Positions 1-7,918 are shown, numbered from the stretch's first letter. The stretch: 64,000 nt of DNA from Paenibacillus mucilaginosus 3016 (GCF_000250655.1 NC_016935.1:1754001-1818000); one strand, 5' to 3'. Notes: generated by a model from the sequence alone, not told the origin. Numbers and translations: made by a program.

Positions 1-777
1 ATCAACTCGAACATCACGCTCGATCTGTCCCGCTACGAGATGATGGCGCCGTACCTGGACGTGATGCACATTTCGTTCAATTATCTGAACGGGGATGACT
101 TCTACGGGGTCGGGTTCGAGCGCTCGCCGCGCCGCGTCAGCAAAGAGACGGCCTACAAGCTGTATGACCGGATGGTCGAGAATGCGGCGGCGCTGACCCG
201 CGGCGGCATGTTCGTGTCAGCCGAAAGCATGATCAACTACAAGACGCATGAGAAGCTGGTCGGCATTCACGGCCTCATCCGGGATATGGGCTGCCAGCGC
301 CACGAAGTGCACCCGATGTACCCGAGCGCCTTCGCCTCTCATCTTCCGCGGCTCTCGCTTGACGATACCCGCAGGGCCGTCACCAAGCTGCTGAACGGCC
401 GGGACCCGGAGCTGTGGATGCTCTTCGGCACGCTGCCGTTCTATGCCTGCAGCCCGCTGGAGCAGGACCGGGAGCTGGTGAGGCGCCTTCGCGAAGAGCC
501 TAATGTCACCGTCCGCAACGATCCGGACGGACGCAACCGCCTTAATGTGAATCTCTTTACCGGGGATGTCTATGTAACCGACTTTTCTGACGTGCCTTCT
601 TTGGGTAATGTACATCAAGACAGGCTGGAGGACGTGTTCTCCCGTTGGAAGAACCACCCGCTGAACGGGACCGTGTCCTGCTACTGCCCGGCAGCGGCCT
701 GCTGCGGGCCCAACCTGCTGGTCGTGGATACATATTACAAGGATGTGGACTTCCGCTCGCGGCGTGCCGTGGTCTGA
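1..777 (+). CDS. yfkAB: YfkAB-type radical SAM protein, C-terminal part (5' end outside window)
   Basis: The reading frame is open from the first base, so the gene starts upstream of the window. The visible 258 residues end with a Cys-rich segment, CYCPAAACCG, which fits the CxCxxxxC motif that names the YfkAB family of radical SAM proteins. Just before it are short motifs typical of the C-terminal half (LNVNLFTGDVYVTDF, a PSLGNVHQD segment). The radical SAM CxxxCxxC cluster would lie in the missing N-terminal part. The substrate is unknown. The next gene starts 47 bases downstream, so co-transcription is possible. Assignment is by motif recollection, not a search. Confidence 0.72.
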   Translation: MNSNITLDLSRYEMMAPYLDVMHISFNYLNGDDFYGVGFERSPRRVSKETAYKLYDRMVENAAALTRGGMFVSAESMINYKTHEKLVGIHGLIRDMGCQRHEVHPMYPSAFASHLPRLSLDDTRRAVTKLLNGRDPELWMLFGTLPFYACSPLEQDRELVRRLREEPNVTVRNDPDGRNRLNVNLFTGDVYVTDFSDVPSLGNVHQDRLEDVFSRWKNHPLNGTVSCYCPAAACCGPNLLVVDTYYKDVDFRSRRAVV

Positions 778-824
778 CGGAGTCCCATCCGCCCATCCTA
801 TTAACGCAAAGGAGATTGACGTCA

Positions 825-2213
825 TTGGACGCACTCGCCAGTCACAGTACGGGATTCGATTTGGGGGCGATCTCCCTCAACCTTCTCTTGGTCTTATTCC
901 TGGTTCTCTTGAACGGGTTCTTCGTAGCCGCCGAGTTTGCGCTCGTCAAGGTCAGACAGTCCCGGCTGCAGCAGCTCGACAGTGAAGGCAACGGCAAGGC
1001 GCGGTATGCGCTGGCCGTCACCGGCAAGCTGGATGCCTATCTGTCCTCGACGCAGCTCGGGATTACGCTGGCATCGCTCGGCCTCGGCTGGGTAGGGGAG
1101 CCGGCGATCGCCCACCTGATCGTGGATCCGGCCTTCGCGGCCCTTGGACTCGCGGACGCGTGGTATGCCGACGCGGTGTCCTTTGCCATCGCCTTCGCCT
1201 CCATTACCTTCCTGCATATCGTGCTGGGGGAACTGGCGCCCAAGTCGCTGGCGATACAGAAATCGGAGATGACCTCCCTGTGGCTGTCTGCGCCATTAAT
1301 GTTTTTCTACCGTATCTTCTATCCTGTCATCTGGCTGCTGAACGGTGCGGCCAACCGGCTCCTCCGACTGCTGGGTGTTGAACCGGCCACGGAGCATGAG
1401 GCGGCCCATACCGAAGAGGAGATCCGCATCCTCATGGATCAAAGCGCGCGCAGCGGGCATATCGACAAGGATGAGCTCGCCCTCTTCGACAATATCTTCG
1501 AATTCTCGGACCGGGTGGCGCGCGAGATCATGCTGCCCCGTACGGATATGGACTGCCTGTTCACCGAGCTCAGCTTCGAGGAGAATCTGAAGATGGTGTA
1601 CCAGACGAAGCATACCCGCTATCCGGTGGCGACCAGCGACAAGGATGAGATCGTCGGCTTCGTCCACATGTCCGATCTGCTGACGGCCGAGCCGGACAAA
1701 GCACACGACCTGAAGGACTTCCTGAGGCCGGTGCTGATGGTGCCGGAGTCGATGGAGATCTCCCACGTGCTGAAGCTCATGCAGCGCAAGCGGTCGCAGC
1801 TTGCCGTCGTAATCGACGAATACGGCGGAACCGCGGGGCTCCTCACGGCCGAGGATATCCTGGAGGAGATCGTGGGCGAGATGCACGACGAGTTCGACGA
1901 AGGGGAGAGGCCGGAGATCGAGAAGCTCCCCGACGGCTATTCGGTGGACGGCCGGGCCCTGCTGGAGGAGCTCGACGATCTGCTGGCGCTCGGCATCGTG
2001 GATGACGAAGTCGATTCGATCGGCGGCTGGCTGTTCAAGCAGATGGAGGGCACGGTCGCCCGCGGCCGCAAGTACGGCTATGAAGGCTTCGTATATGAGA
2101 TCACCGAGACGGAGCGTCTGCGGGTGCTCAGGGTTAAGATTACGCCGGAATCCAGGCAAACGGAGCTTCCGCTGACGGCGGAGCTGCCCGGCGACAGAGA
2201 GGATCAACATTAA
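825..2213 (+). CDS. CNNM/CorC-type (HlyC/CorC) membrane protein
   Basis: A protein of about 462 residues with the DUF21-CBS-CBS-CorC_HlyC layout. A long hydrophobic N-terminal helix (LNLLLVLFLVLLNGFFVAAE) and further membrane segments occupy roughly residues 14-190. A pair of CBS domains lies around 215-335, with the motif VIDEYGGTAGLLTAEDILEE, and the small C-terminal CorC domain ends the protein. Members are linked to magnesium or cobalt export and to divalent cation homeostasis at the cell membrane. I chose the TTG at 825 because AAAGGAG (808-814) sits 10 bases before it and the family's hydrophobic N-terminus follows; no ATG fits. Stop and next gene are 21 bases apart. Confidence 0.9.
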   Translation: MDALASHSTGFDLGAISLNLLLVLFLVLLNGFFVAAEFALVKVRQSRLQQLDSEGNGKARYALAVTGKLDAYLSSTQLGITLASLGLGWVGEPAIAHLIVDPAFAALGLADAWYADAVSFAIAFASITFLHIVLGELAPKSLAIQKSEMTSLWLSAPLMFFYRIFYPVIWLLNGAANRLLRLLGVEPATEHEAAHTEEEIRILMDQSARSGHIDKDELALFDNIFEFSDRVAREIMLPRTDMDCLFTELSFEENLKMVYQTKHTRYPVATSDKDEIVGFVHMSDLLTAEPDKAHDLKDFLRPVLMVPESMEISHVLKLMQRKRSQLAVVIDEYGGTAGLLTAEDILEEIVGEMHDEFDEGERPEIEKLPDGYSVDGRALLEELDDLLALGIVDDEVDSIGGWLFKQMEGTVARGRKYGYEGFVYEITETERLRVLRVKITPESRQTELPLTAELPGDREDQH

Positions 2214-2234
2214 AACTGGGGGGTCACTCGCTAG

Positions 2235-3284
2235 ATGCCGCTTCGTACCTTGCTGTTCTGCGCGATAAGCGCGCTGCTGCTATACGGTCTGTTCACCACC
2301 GGCTTTCCCTTTCTGCTGGCCGTTCTGATCGCGATCCTGATTGAACCGGTGGTCGCCGCCATGATGAAATACCTGAAGTTCGGGAGGGTCCCCGCGGCCG
2401 TGATCGCCTGCACCCTGTATACCGCCCTCTTCATGGGGTTCGTGTATCTCGTCGGCTTCAAGATGGTATCCGAGCTGGTGCAGTTCGCGAAGAATATGCC
2501 GGATTATCTCAACAACGCGGTCACCCTGTTCAACGATACGACCGCCAAGACCGAGCTGCTCTATGAAGCGCTCCCGACTGGGATGGCGGAGCAGGTTCAG
2601 AAGTGGCTCGGGTCGGGCGTTGGCGCCCTGACCGAAAGCCTGAAGAGCATCTTTGCCGGGGTGTCCCGTTATTCCCTCGGCGTGGCGAAGACGATTCCCA
2701 GCCTGTTTATCTTCTTCGTGGTCTTCGTGATCGGCCTGTATCTGATCTCCCTCAGCCTTCCGAAGCTCTACCAGTCCTTCCTCGGCTTGTTCGATCAGAA
2801 TTCCCGTGCGAAAGTGGCAACGGTGCTTGTGGACCTGCGCCGCGCCATCTTCGGCTTCATTCTGGCCCAGTTCATCATCTCCCTGCTGACGTATATCGTC
2901 ACGCTGATCGGGCTGCTGATCCTCGGAGTGGATTATCCGATGGCCATCGCCCTGCTGATCGTGCTCGTCGATATTCTGCCGGTGCTCGGCGTCAGTGCCG
3001 TGCTGTTCCCGTGGGCAGGCTACAGCTTCCTCGTGGGGGATTCGCATCTGGCCATCGGGCTGCTGGTGCTGTTCCTGGTGATTCTGATCTTCCGGCGCAT
3101 CATCGAACCGAAGATCATCGGCGACGCCGTCGGGATCAATGCGCTTGCCGCACTGATCAGCATCTATGTCGGGTTCAAGCTGATGGGGGCCATCGGCCTG
3201 ATCCTCGGTCCGGTCATGGTCATAGTCTATTCGGCCCTGCGCCGCGTCGGTTTACTTAAAATCAACATCAAGCTGGACAATTAA
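2235..3284 (+). CDS. ytvI: YtvI-like sporulation integral membrane protein (AI-2E/PerM family)
   Basis: A 349-residue polytopic protein of the AI-2E/PerM exporter-like family, most like sporulation protein YtvI. It has two N-terminal membrane helices, a soluble stretch (about 85-150), a helix pair around 160-185, and a dense C-terminal block of helices containing PVLGVSAVLFPW, IEPKIIGDAVGINALAALIS and GLILGPVMVIVY, which are typical of the family. Substrate is not known. It lies between the CNNM protein and a YitT protein with 21 and 43 base gaps, so the three may form one operon. In B. subtilis ytvI sits near pyk and citZ; here it is more than 40 kb away from them. Confidence 0.85.
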   Translation: MPLRTLLFCAISALLLYGLFTTGFPFLLAVLIAILIEPVVAAMMKYLKFGRVPAAVIACTLYTALFMGFVYLVGFKMVSELVQFAKNMPDYLNNAVTLFNDTTAKTELLYEALPTGMAEQVQKWLGSGVGALTESLKSIFAGVSRYSLGVAKTIPSLFIFFVVFVIGLYLISLSLPKLYQSFLGLFDQNSRAKVATVLVDLRRAIFGFILAQFIISLLTYIVTLIGLLILGVDYPMAIALLIVLVDILPVLGVSAVLFPWAGYSFLVGDSHLAIGLLVLFLVILIFRRIIEPKIIGDAVGINALAALISIYVGFKLMGAIGLILGPVMVIVYSALRRVGLLKINIKLDN

Positions 3285-3327
3285 CGGACATACATAGGTG
3301 CAGCATCAATTCGTAGGGGGACAAGGA

Positions 3328-4212
3328 ATGGAGGCACAGCTGCCCGCGGTCAAACAGCATACGAGAACCCCGCTGGCCAAAGTGCTGCGGCGGGCGGTTC
3401 TCATCTTTTTCGGGGCGGCGCTCGTCTCGGTGGGTCTGGAGATCTTCCTTGTGCCCAACAATATTATCGACGGAGGCATCGTCGGGATCTCGATCATAAC
3501 GGCGCATCTGTCCGCGCTGCCGATCGGCCTGTTCCTGCTGCTCTATAACCTGCCGTTTCTCCTGCTCGGCTACAAGCAGATCGGCAAGACCTTCGCCCTG
3601 TCCACCCTCTATGCCGTCCTGCTCATGTCGCTCGGGACCTGGCTGCTGCATCCGGTCAAGGCGCTGACGGTCGATCCGCTGCTGGCGGCGGTATTCGGCG
3701 GGATCATTCTCGGCATCGGCGTCGGGATGGTCATTCGCTCCGGAGGCTCGCTGGACGGAACGGAGATTCTGGCGATTCTTTTCAGCAAAAAAACGCCGTT
3801 CTCCGTTGGCGAAATCGTCATGTTCTTCAACCTGTTCATCCTGAGCAGTGCAGGATTCGTCTTCGGCTGGGACCGTGCGATGTACTCGCTGATCGCATAC
3901 TATATCGCTTTCAAGATGATCGACATCACGATCGAAGGATTCGACGAATCGAAGTCCGTGTGGGTCATCAGCGAGAACAGCCGCGAGATCGGCGAGGCGA
4001 TCATGCAGCGCCTCGGGCGAGGCGTGACATACCTGAACGGCGAAGGGGGCTTCAGCGGCGACAGCCGGCGCGTGATCTTCTGCGTGATCAACCGGCTGGA
4101 GGAAGCGAAGCTGAAGTCGATTGTGGAAGAGCATGACCGTACCGCCTTCCTCGCGGTAGGCAACATTCACGATGTGAAGGGCGGAAGGTTCAAGAAAAAG
4201 AATATTCACTGA
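3328..4212 (+). CDS. YitT family membrane protein (DUF161 + DUF2179)
   Basis: About 294 residues. Five or so hydrophobic segments fill residues 20-190, beginning with VLIFFGAALVSVGLEIFLVP and containing the family motif NNIIDGGIVGISII. A soluble DUF2179 domain follows (VWVISENSREIGEAIMQRLG to the end). YitT proteins are common in spore formers, often in several copies; function is unknown. The ATG at 3328 is chosen over the upstream GTG at 3298 because AGGGGG (3315-3320) is seven bases before it. A strong bidirectional terminator follows. Confidence 0.88.
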   Translation: MEAQLPAVKQHTRTPLAKVLRRAVLIFFGAALVSVGLEIFLVPNNIIDGGIVGISIITAHLSALPIGLFLLLYNLPFLLLGYKQIGKTFALSTLYAVLLMSLGTWLLHPVKALTVDPLLAAVFGGIILGIGVGMVIRSGGSLDGTEILAILFSKKTPFSVGEIVMFFNLFILSSAGFVFGWDRAMYSLIAYYIAFKMIDITIEGFDESKSVWVISENSREIGEAIMQRLGRGVTYLNGEGGFSGDSRRVIFCVINRLEEAKLKSIVEEHDRTAFLAVGNIHDVKGGRFKKKNIH

Positions 4213-4260
4213 TGCTGGAGCCTGCGAGAGGTGGCGGCATTCCACACCGTAGAGAATACA

Positions 4261-4308
4261 CAAAAAAGAAGCGAAGCTGCAGCTGCTGCAGTTTCGCTTC
4301 TTTTTTGT
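4261..4308. terminator. Bidirectional terminator between yitT-type and NlpC/P60 genes
   Basis: A-run, then a stem of about 14 bp built from GAAGCGAA and CTGCAG paired with CTGCAG and TTCGCTTC around a CTG loop, then a T-run. It lies between convergent genes and can serve both. Confidence 0.92.
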
Positions 4309-4312
4309 GGTT

Positions 4313-4999
4313 CTAGAACCGGCGGGCGCCGAGGTACTTCGGACCCCAGTAGGTATTGTTCATGTTCTGAACATAAATCCCTACGGAGCTGAGGGCGGAG
4401 ATGAACTGGCCGTTGCCTACATAGATGCCCATGTGGGAGGCCACGCCCGGCGTGCCCAGGGAGAAGAAGACGAGGTCGCCCGGCACAAGCTTCGCTTTGT
4501 CCACCGCAGTGCCCATCGTGAACATAGCTGCCGACGTCGTACGTGTCAGCGGAACGCCGTGCTTCGTAAACATGAAGTAGACGAAGCCGGAGCAGTCAAA
4601 GCCCTCCGGTGTCGCGCCGCCCCACTTGTAAGGCACGCGGAGGTACTGGTAGGAATCCGCTACGATGGCCTTGCGGACAAGCGCGAAAGCAATGCGCTCG
4701 CGTGTAACCGGGTCCGCTGTCCCTGTAACAGGGAGGCTGTAAGCTGTCTGGAAGGCACGGACTGCACCTGCAGTCACGGTACCGTAATAGTTCGTGATCG
4801 TCGGGTACACAAAGTAACCCAGGGTTTTGAGGTCCCGCTGAAGCTGGGAAACGGCGTCAGAGGTCATTCCCTGATAGAGTGTCGTGTAGACCGTAGCCGT
4901 CTCGGCTGCCTGTGCCGCAGGAACGAGGGCAGGATTGGCGGTAACGAAGACAGCGGCAGCGGCTGTCAGCAGGATCATCTTGTTCGTCGCTTTCTTCAT
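4313..4999 (-). CDS. Secreted peptidoglycan hydrolase: PG-binding domain + NlpC/P60 (C40 peptidase)
   Basis: 228 residues. Residues 1-31 form a signal peptide ending in a PAAQA/A-type site. A peptidoglycan-binding domain follows (about 35-105, repeats such as SQLQRDLKTLGYF and TAGAVRAFQTAY), then an NlpC/P60 domain (about 110-228) with catalytic Cys136 in FDCSGFVYF and His189 in ASHMGIYVG. The third polar residue, usually His in a FIHA motif, appears to be Ser (FISA), which is unusual. Such enzymes cut D-Glu-diamino acid links in the cell wall. The ATG at 4999 was chosen from AAAGGAGA upstream; an in-frame ATG at 5026 lacks one. It is divergent from cotJA. Confidence 0.88.
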   Translation of the reverse strand: MKKATNKMILLTAAAAVFVTANPALVPAAQAAETATVYTTLYQGMTSDAVSQLQRDLKTLGYFVYPTITNYYGTVTAGAVRAFQTAYSLPVTGTADPVTRERIAFALVRKAIVADSYQYLRVPYKWGGATPEGFDCSGFVYFMFTKHGVPLTRTTSAAMFTMGTAVDKAKLVPGDLVFFSLGTPGVASHMGIYVGNGQFISALSSVGIYVQNMNNTYWGPKYLGARRF

Positions 5000-5129
5000 T
5001 AGGGCTGGGGTCTCCTTTGTCCTCACCGATGGCGGGCAGGGTATGTGTCCAATCTGCTGTCATTTTATACGCATAATGGACAAGCGAACAATGTATAAAT
5101 GTTGGGAGCATGCCAAAGGAGGTCCGCCC

Positions 5130-5333
5130 ATGGATCAGGTGAAAGTCTGGTACCCTTATGTCGGTCCCTGCGACCCCTGCCCGCCGATTAAGGTGAAGAC
5201 GTACGTTACCCCGCCGAACCTGTACATCCGCTACCAGCCGCCCGGTCTGCCGCAGTTCTCCCCGCAGGAGGCTTTGTGCCGCGGAACGCTGTGGCCCGCA
5301 CTCTACAGTCCCTATGAAGGCAAGAACACCTGA
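5130..5333 (+). CDS. cotJA: Spore coat-associated protein CotJA
   Basis: A 67-residue protein rich in Pro, Tyr and Cys (YPYVGPCDPCPP, YQPPGLPQFSPQEALCRGTLWPALYSPY), matching the CotJA family. CotJA is a small component of the inner spore coat needed for assembly with CotJC. The ATG has a near-perfect AAAGGAGG (5115-5122) seven bases upstream. First gene of cotJA-cotJB-cotJC, which is transcribed in the mother cell under SigE in B. subtilis. The start lies 130 bases from that of the divergent hydrolase. Confidence 0.95.
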   Translation: MDQVKVWYPYVGPCDPCPPIKVKTYVTPPNLYIRYQPPGLPQFSPQEALCRGTLWPALYSPYEGKNT

Positions 5334-5353
5334 GGGGAGAGGAGGAGAGGACG

Positions 5354-5620
5354 ATGGAACGCAAAGCGCTGCCGGAGCAGTTCTACACCCAGCTCCAGGA
5401 GCTGCAGGCCATTGATTTTGTGCTCGTCGAGCTGACGCTCTACCTGGACACCCATCCTGGGGATGCACAGGCCATCGCCCAGTACAACCAGTTCGCTCAA
5501 TACCGCATGGGCCTGGCGCATCAGTTCCAGCAGGAGTTTGGCCCCTTGACCTCCTACGGGCACAGCTTCTCCAAGCAGCCCTGGGAGTGGGTGGAAGTCC
5601 CTTGGCCGTGGCAGGTCTGA
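5354..5620 (+). CDS. cotJB: Spore coat protein CotJB
   Basis: 88 residues with the CotJB signature: FYTQLQELQAIDFVLVEL, YLDTHPGDAQAI, and a C-terminal Trp/Pro-rich tail (PWEWVEVPWPWQV). It is an assembly partner of CotJA and CotJC in the spore coat. It begins 20 bases after cotJA with a GGAGAGGACG ribosome site, and is followed 36 bases later by the split cotJC. Confidence 0.95.
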   Translation: MERKALPEQFYTQLQELQAIDFVLVELTLYLDTHPGDAQAIAQYNQFAQYRMGLAHQFQQEFGPLTSYGHSFSKQPWEWVEVPWPWQV

Positions 5621-5656
5621 TGGATCGGCATACCTCAAGGAGGGGAGGCAGGAAGC

Positions 5657-5899
5657 ATGTGGATTTATGAGAAGAAGCTGCAGTACCCGGTCAAGGTCAG
5701 CAAGTGCGACCCCCGCATGGCGCGGCTGCTGCTCGAGCAGTACGGGGGAGCGGACGGGGAGCTTGCCGCCGCGCTCCGCTATCTCAATCAGCGGTATTCG
5801 ATTCCGGACAAAGTGATCGGGCTGCTGACCGATATCGGGACGGAGGAATATGCGCACATCGATGTCATCCGTGAGAATCTTTATGGAGGAATAATATAA
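5657..5899 (+). pseudogene. cotJC: cotJC, 5' part (disrupted by intervening DNA at 5850)
   Basis: Residues 1-64 are the N-terminal third of CotJC, the manganese-catalase-like coat protein (MWIYEKKLQYPVKVS, LRYLNQRYSIPDKVIGLLTD, IGTEE). After base 5849 the frame runs into foreign sequence, adds 16 unrelated or only vaguely similar residues (YAHIDVIRENLYGGII) and stops at 5899, giving 80 residues instead of 189. The missing part lies at 12839-13215. Joining 5657-5849 to 12839-13215 yields 570 bases, exactly 190 codons in frame with no stop, so the gene may be restored by precise excision. Unless this happens in the mother cell, only a truncated product is made. Confidence 0.9.
5846..5878 (+). 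repeat. Left junction of cotJC element (attL-like)
   Basis: Chromosomal cotJC up to GAAT (5846-5849), then the 29-base left-end motif (5850-5878) beginning ATGCGCACATCGA and ending CGTGAGAAT. The same motif begins the DNA after each internal junction (6382-6410, 7762-7790, 10222 on, 11317 on). At 12 of 17 positions GAAT plus the first left-end bases also match the intact cotJC target at 12835-12851, as expected if one recombinase recognises both. Confidence 0.82.
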
Positions 5900-5928
5900 A
5901 TTCCCACCCAATTATTGATTTAGCCTAA

Positions 5929-5955
5929 ACGCTTTAGATAAACATCCATATAATA
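5929..5955 (+). promoter_or_regulatory. Candidate SigK-type promoter for yjcZ-like gene
   Basis: AC at 5929-5930 and CATATAATA at 5947-5955, 16 bases apart, fit the late mother-cell sigma-K consensus (AC, 16-17 bases, CATANNNTA). It lies 30 bases before the start codon of the YjcZ-like gene. Short motifs occur by chance, so this is only suggestive. Confidence 0.45.
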
Positions 5956-5984
5956 CAGTATCGGTTCCGAAGGGAGGATAAACC

Positions 5985-6080
5985 ATGAGCTGCGTGAAAG
6001 GCTTCTATACCAGCACGGCGACAATCCTTGTTCTTTACATTCTGCTGGTTATCGTTCTCGGGGCAGGATGGATCATCTAA
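5985..6080 (+). CDS. YjcZ-like small sporulation membrane protein
   Basis: A 31-residue protein, MSCVKGFYTSTATILVLYIL... ending GAGWII, with a single hydrophobic helix. It resembles the YjcZ/SscA group of very short sporulation proteins, which are made late in the mother cell and found in or near the spore coat. The ribosome site GGGAGG (5972-5977) is seven bases upstream. It is the only gene of the first module and the only plus-strand gene next to the left junction. A strong hairpin ends it at 6085-6120. Family assignment rests on length, helix and context. Confidence 0.7.
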   Translation: MSCVKGFYTSTATILVLYILLVIVLGAGWII

Positions 6081-6084
6081 TGGA

Positions 6085-6120
6085 TTAAAGCTCAAGCCTT
6101 CGGGCTTGAGCTTTAATTTT
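6085..6120 (+). terminator. Terminator after yjcZ-like gene
   Basis: Perfect 14-bp stem TTAAAGCTCAAGCC / GGCTTGAGCTTTAA with a TTCG tetraloop (6099-6102) and a T-rich tail. Confidence 0.93.
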
Positions 6121-6279
6121 GGTTCAGGGAAAAAAGTATCATGTGGAATAACGGAATAAAAACTCGAATAAAGTTCTATATAGAGGTCGAACGCCGCGGC
6201 CTCTTGCCCAGCTGACGGTGGATAAGTTGGATAGTTGGACCAGTTGTCAGCAGCGCGCCCATGTGAGTGCCTCCTTACC

Positions 6280-6319
6280 AAAGAAGCTCCCAGGCCAAAT
6301 TGCCTGGGGGCTTCTTTGT
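6280..6319. terminator. Hairpin terminator near the end of the first module
   Basis: Stem AAAGAAGC-CCCAGGC (6280-6295) pairs with GCCTGGG-GCTTCTTT (6302-6317). Similar hairpins precede the right ends of two other modules (10111-10134, 11204-11232), so this appears to be a recurring part of module design. The 160 bases between it and the yjcZ terminator hold no convincing gene. Confidence 0.8.
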
Positions 6320-6365
6320 TGTCTCAGATATCCTGGCAGCCTTTTTTCGCTCAAGGAGGAATAGA

Positions 6366-6410
6366 AACTGAGTCTCATCATGTGTGCACATCGCAGTCAT
6401 ACGTGAGCAT
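6366..6410 (+). repeat. Degenerate internal junction (module fusion scar)
   Basis: AACTGAGT...ATCAT (6366-6381) matches the outer part of the right end (compare 7695-7710), but the next 51 bases, including ATAGGT, ACCTAT and GAAT, are missing. The sequence passes straight into a left-end motif (6382-6410, GTGTGCACATCG... CGTGAGCAT). Two modules thus appear to have fused by loss of the recombination site. Confidence 0.7.
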
Positions 6411-6411
6411 A

Positions 6412-6461
6412 AAAAAAATGGCTACGCTCCAATGAAGCCGATGGAGGGTAGCCATTTTTTA
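6412..6461 (-). terminator. Module-start terminator for DUF3231 gene
   Basis: A-run, stem AATGGCTACGCTCC / GGAGGGTAGCCATT, T-run. It lies between the left-end motif and the end of the minus-strand DUF3231 gene, the same position as the hairpins at 7793, 10245, 11340 and 12170. Confidence 0.85.
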
Positions 6462-6545
6462 TTTAAGCGAACAAAGAAGGCGTTATCTGACAAGTAAGGA
6501 GTTGTATGACACGCGGCTGCTACTTATACGGATAGTTATCTCAGT

Positions 6546-7544
6546 TTACCTGCTATTCGCGAGTTCTTTTCGTTTTGGTGCTAGTGGAGGTTGTTCTAAC
6601 CATTGGTTCTCCGTCATTAAGTCAAACCAATCTTTTGTAACTGCCAGGTTTTTTATTATAATCTTTTCATACTGAACTATAAGGTCTGCTCGCATTGCTG
6701 ACGCAAGTCCTGCTCCATGATAAGCTTGTGACGTTTGTACCAAAAACCCCATGTGGTACAGCATTAGTTTATCTGAGAAAGGGGAATCTGTTGAGCTAGT
6801 AATTTCAGTTTCCCAAGAACTTGGTACAGGCAAGTTATCGTCCCGTAAGATGTTGCTTAAATTCCGAATCTGTTCCTCAGAGGTTTCTTGTGTTGATGTT
6901 AAAAATTTCCTCACACTTTCTGATCGGGTAACTTGGCTAAACGCAATAGAAAGAGTCTTCTCGAGAATTTTCTTTTTAATATTAAATGAAAGGCTGATAA
7001 TCTCAGTAGCGGCTAATGGACGTCTTTCTCCAAAGAATCCGTCTAGAAATCTTTTTTTCTGAACATACTCAGGACTTTCTTCTGGAAAAAAATAAGGGTC
7101 TCTTTGAAAAAGTCCTTTTTCAAGTAGTAGATCAATGGTTTTATCATACATTTTCTTTCCATCATCGTCACATATATTATAAAATTGGCGCAAATCCTTC
7201 CTGACAGAAGCAGATAGTGAAGTTACATGCCCCAACAAACCATGGAGAGTCATGACATGCAAGTACTGCAAGCAGAAGGTGTCTGAAAATAATCTTTTAG
7301 ACCCTTCATTAAGGTCGTGATCGTTGAAACCAATTGGTACGGGAAAGCCTTCCTTTTCAAGAAAATTTGATATTTCGTTTTTTTGTTTTTCGAATGTCTT
7401 TATCGCTTCGTCAAAGATTGTTTTTATTTTCATATCCTCTATGATGCTGTACATGTATTTGTTTATAACATGAACAGCCGTTCCGTTAACAAACTCCCCC
7501 CACAATGTGCCAACTTCAGCTGAGGTTAATTTTAAACTATTCAT
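6546..7544 (-). CDS. DUF3231 family protein
   Basis: A 332-residue soluble protein with two similar halves, each starting with a segment of the type LTSAEVGTLWGEF or PLAATEIISLSFNIKKK and each containing helices and an LPVP/FPVP loop after a helix (FLEKEGFPVPIGF; LRDDNLPVPSSW). This duplicated layout matches DUF3231, a family found mainly in endospore formers and thought to be a helical bundle related to CotF-type coat proteins. The ATG at 7544 has CGAGGAG eight bases upstream; a longer reading frame from 7595 is not supported. A+T-rich compared with the host genes. Sole gene of its module. Confidence 0.78.
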   Translation of the reverse strand: MNSLKLTSAEVGTLWGEFVNGTAVHVINKYMYSIIEDMKIKTIFDEAIKTFEKQKNEISNFLEKEGFPVPIGFNDHDLNEGSKRLFSDTFCLQYLHVMTLHGLLGHVTSLSASVRKDLRQFYNICDDDGKKMYDKTIDLLLEKGLFQRDPYFFPEESPEYVQKKRFLDGFFGERRPLAATEIISLSFNIKKKILEKTLSIAFSQVTRSESVRKFLTSTQETSEEQIRNLSNILRDDNLPVPSSWETEITSSTDSPFSDKLMLYHMGFLVQTSQAYHGAGLASAMRADLIVQYEKIIIKNLAVTKDWFDLMTENQWLEQPPLAPKRKELANSR

Positions 7545-7694
7545 AATAAAAACTCCTCGTAAGGTCTGGTTTTTGTTTTTATTATTATTTGTCAAATGGA
7601 TGAGAATTTATCAATTTTCTCATTGAATCGTGCACTGCATTGTAATTGAATCGCAGGCGCAGTAGCTCAATTTTATGGTTGGGCAAGGATTAAA

Positions 7695-7790
7695 AACTGA
7701 GTGGGATCATATACATAGGTCATCACAATTCATCACCTATAACTTAGGTGTACTGAAGAATGTGCGCCCCTATAAGTCATAGGTGAGAAC
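7695..7790 (+). repeat. Internal cassette junction 1 (right end + GAAT + left end)
   Basis: Right end: ATAGGT (7715-7720), 14 bases, ACCTAT (7735-7740), 17 bases, GAAT (7758-7761). Left end of the next module: 7762-7790, GTGCGC... GGTGAGAAC, aligned with 5850-5878. Spacing is identical to the other three complete right ends. Confidence 0.88.
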
Positions 7791-7792
7791 AC

Positions 7793-7833
7793 AAAAAGGG
7801 ACACTCTCCGACGCAGGAGATGTCCCTCTTTTT
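7793..7833 (-). terminator. Module-start terminator
   Basis: AAAAAGGGACA...CTCC paired with GGAG...TGTCCCTCTTTTT. Ends the minus-strand pair 7919-9040. Confidence 0.85.
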
Positions 7834-7918
7834 CATAAAATAAAACTAATTTGTGCAGTGCATAAATTGTTATCAACCTATGCTCGAACGTTTCGGCATA
7901 TAAAAAATGCAGTTATAT

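Noticed and set aside
6176..6262. 28-codon minus-strand frame with AAGGAGG eight bases upstream
   Set aside because: Good ribosome site but no family resemblance, and the hairpin at 6280-6319 lies just upstream of it. Evidence is too thin to call.
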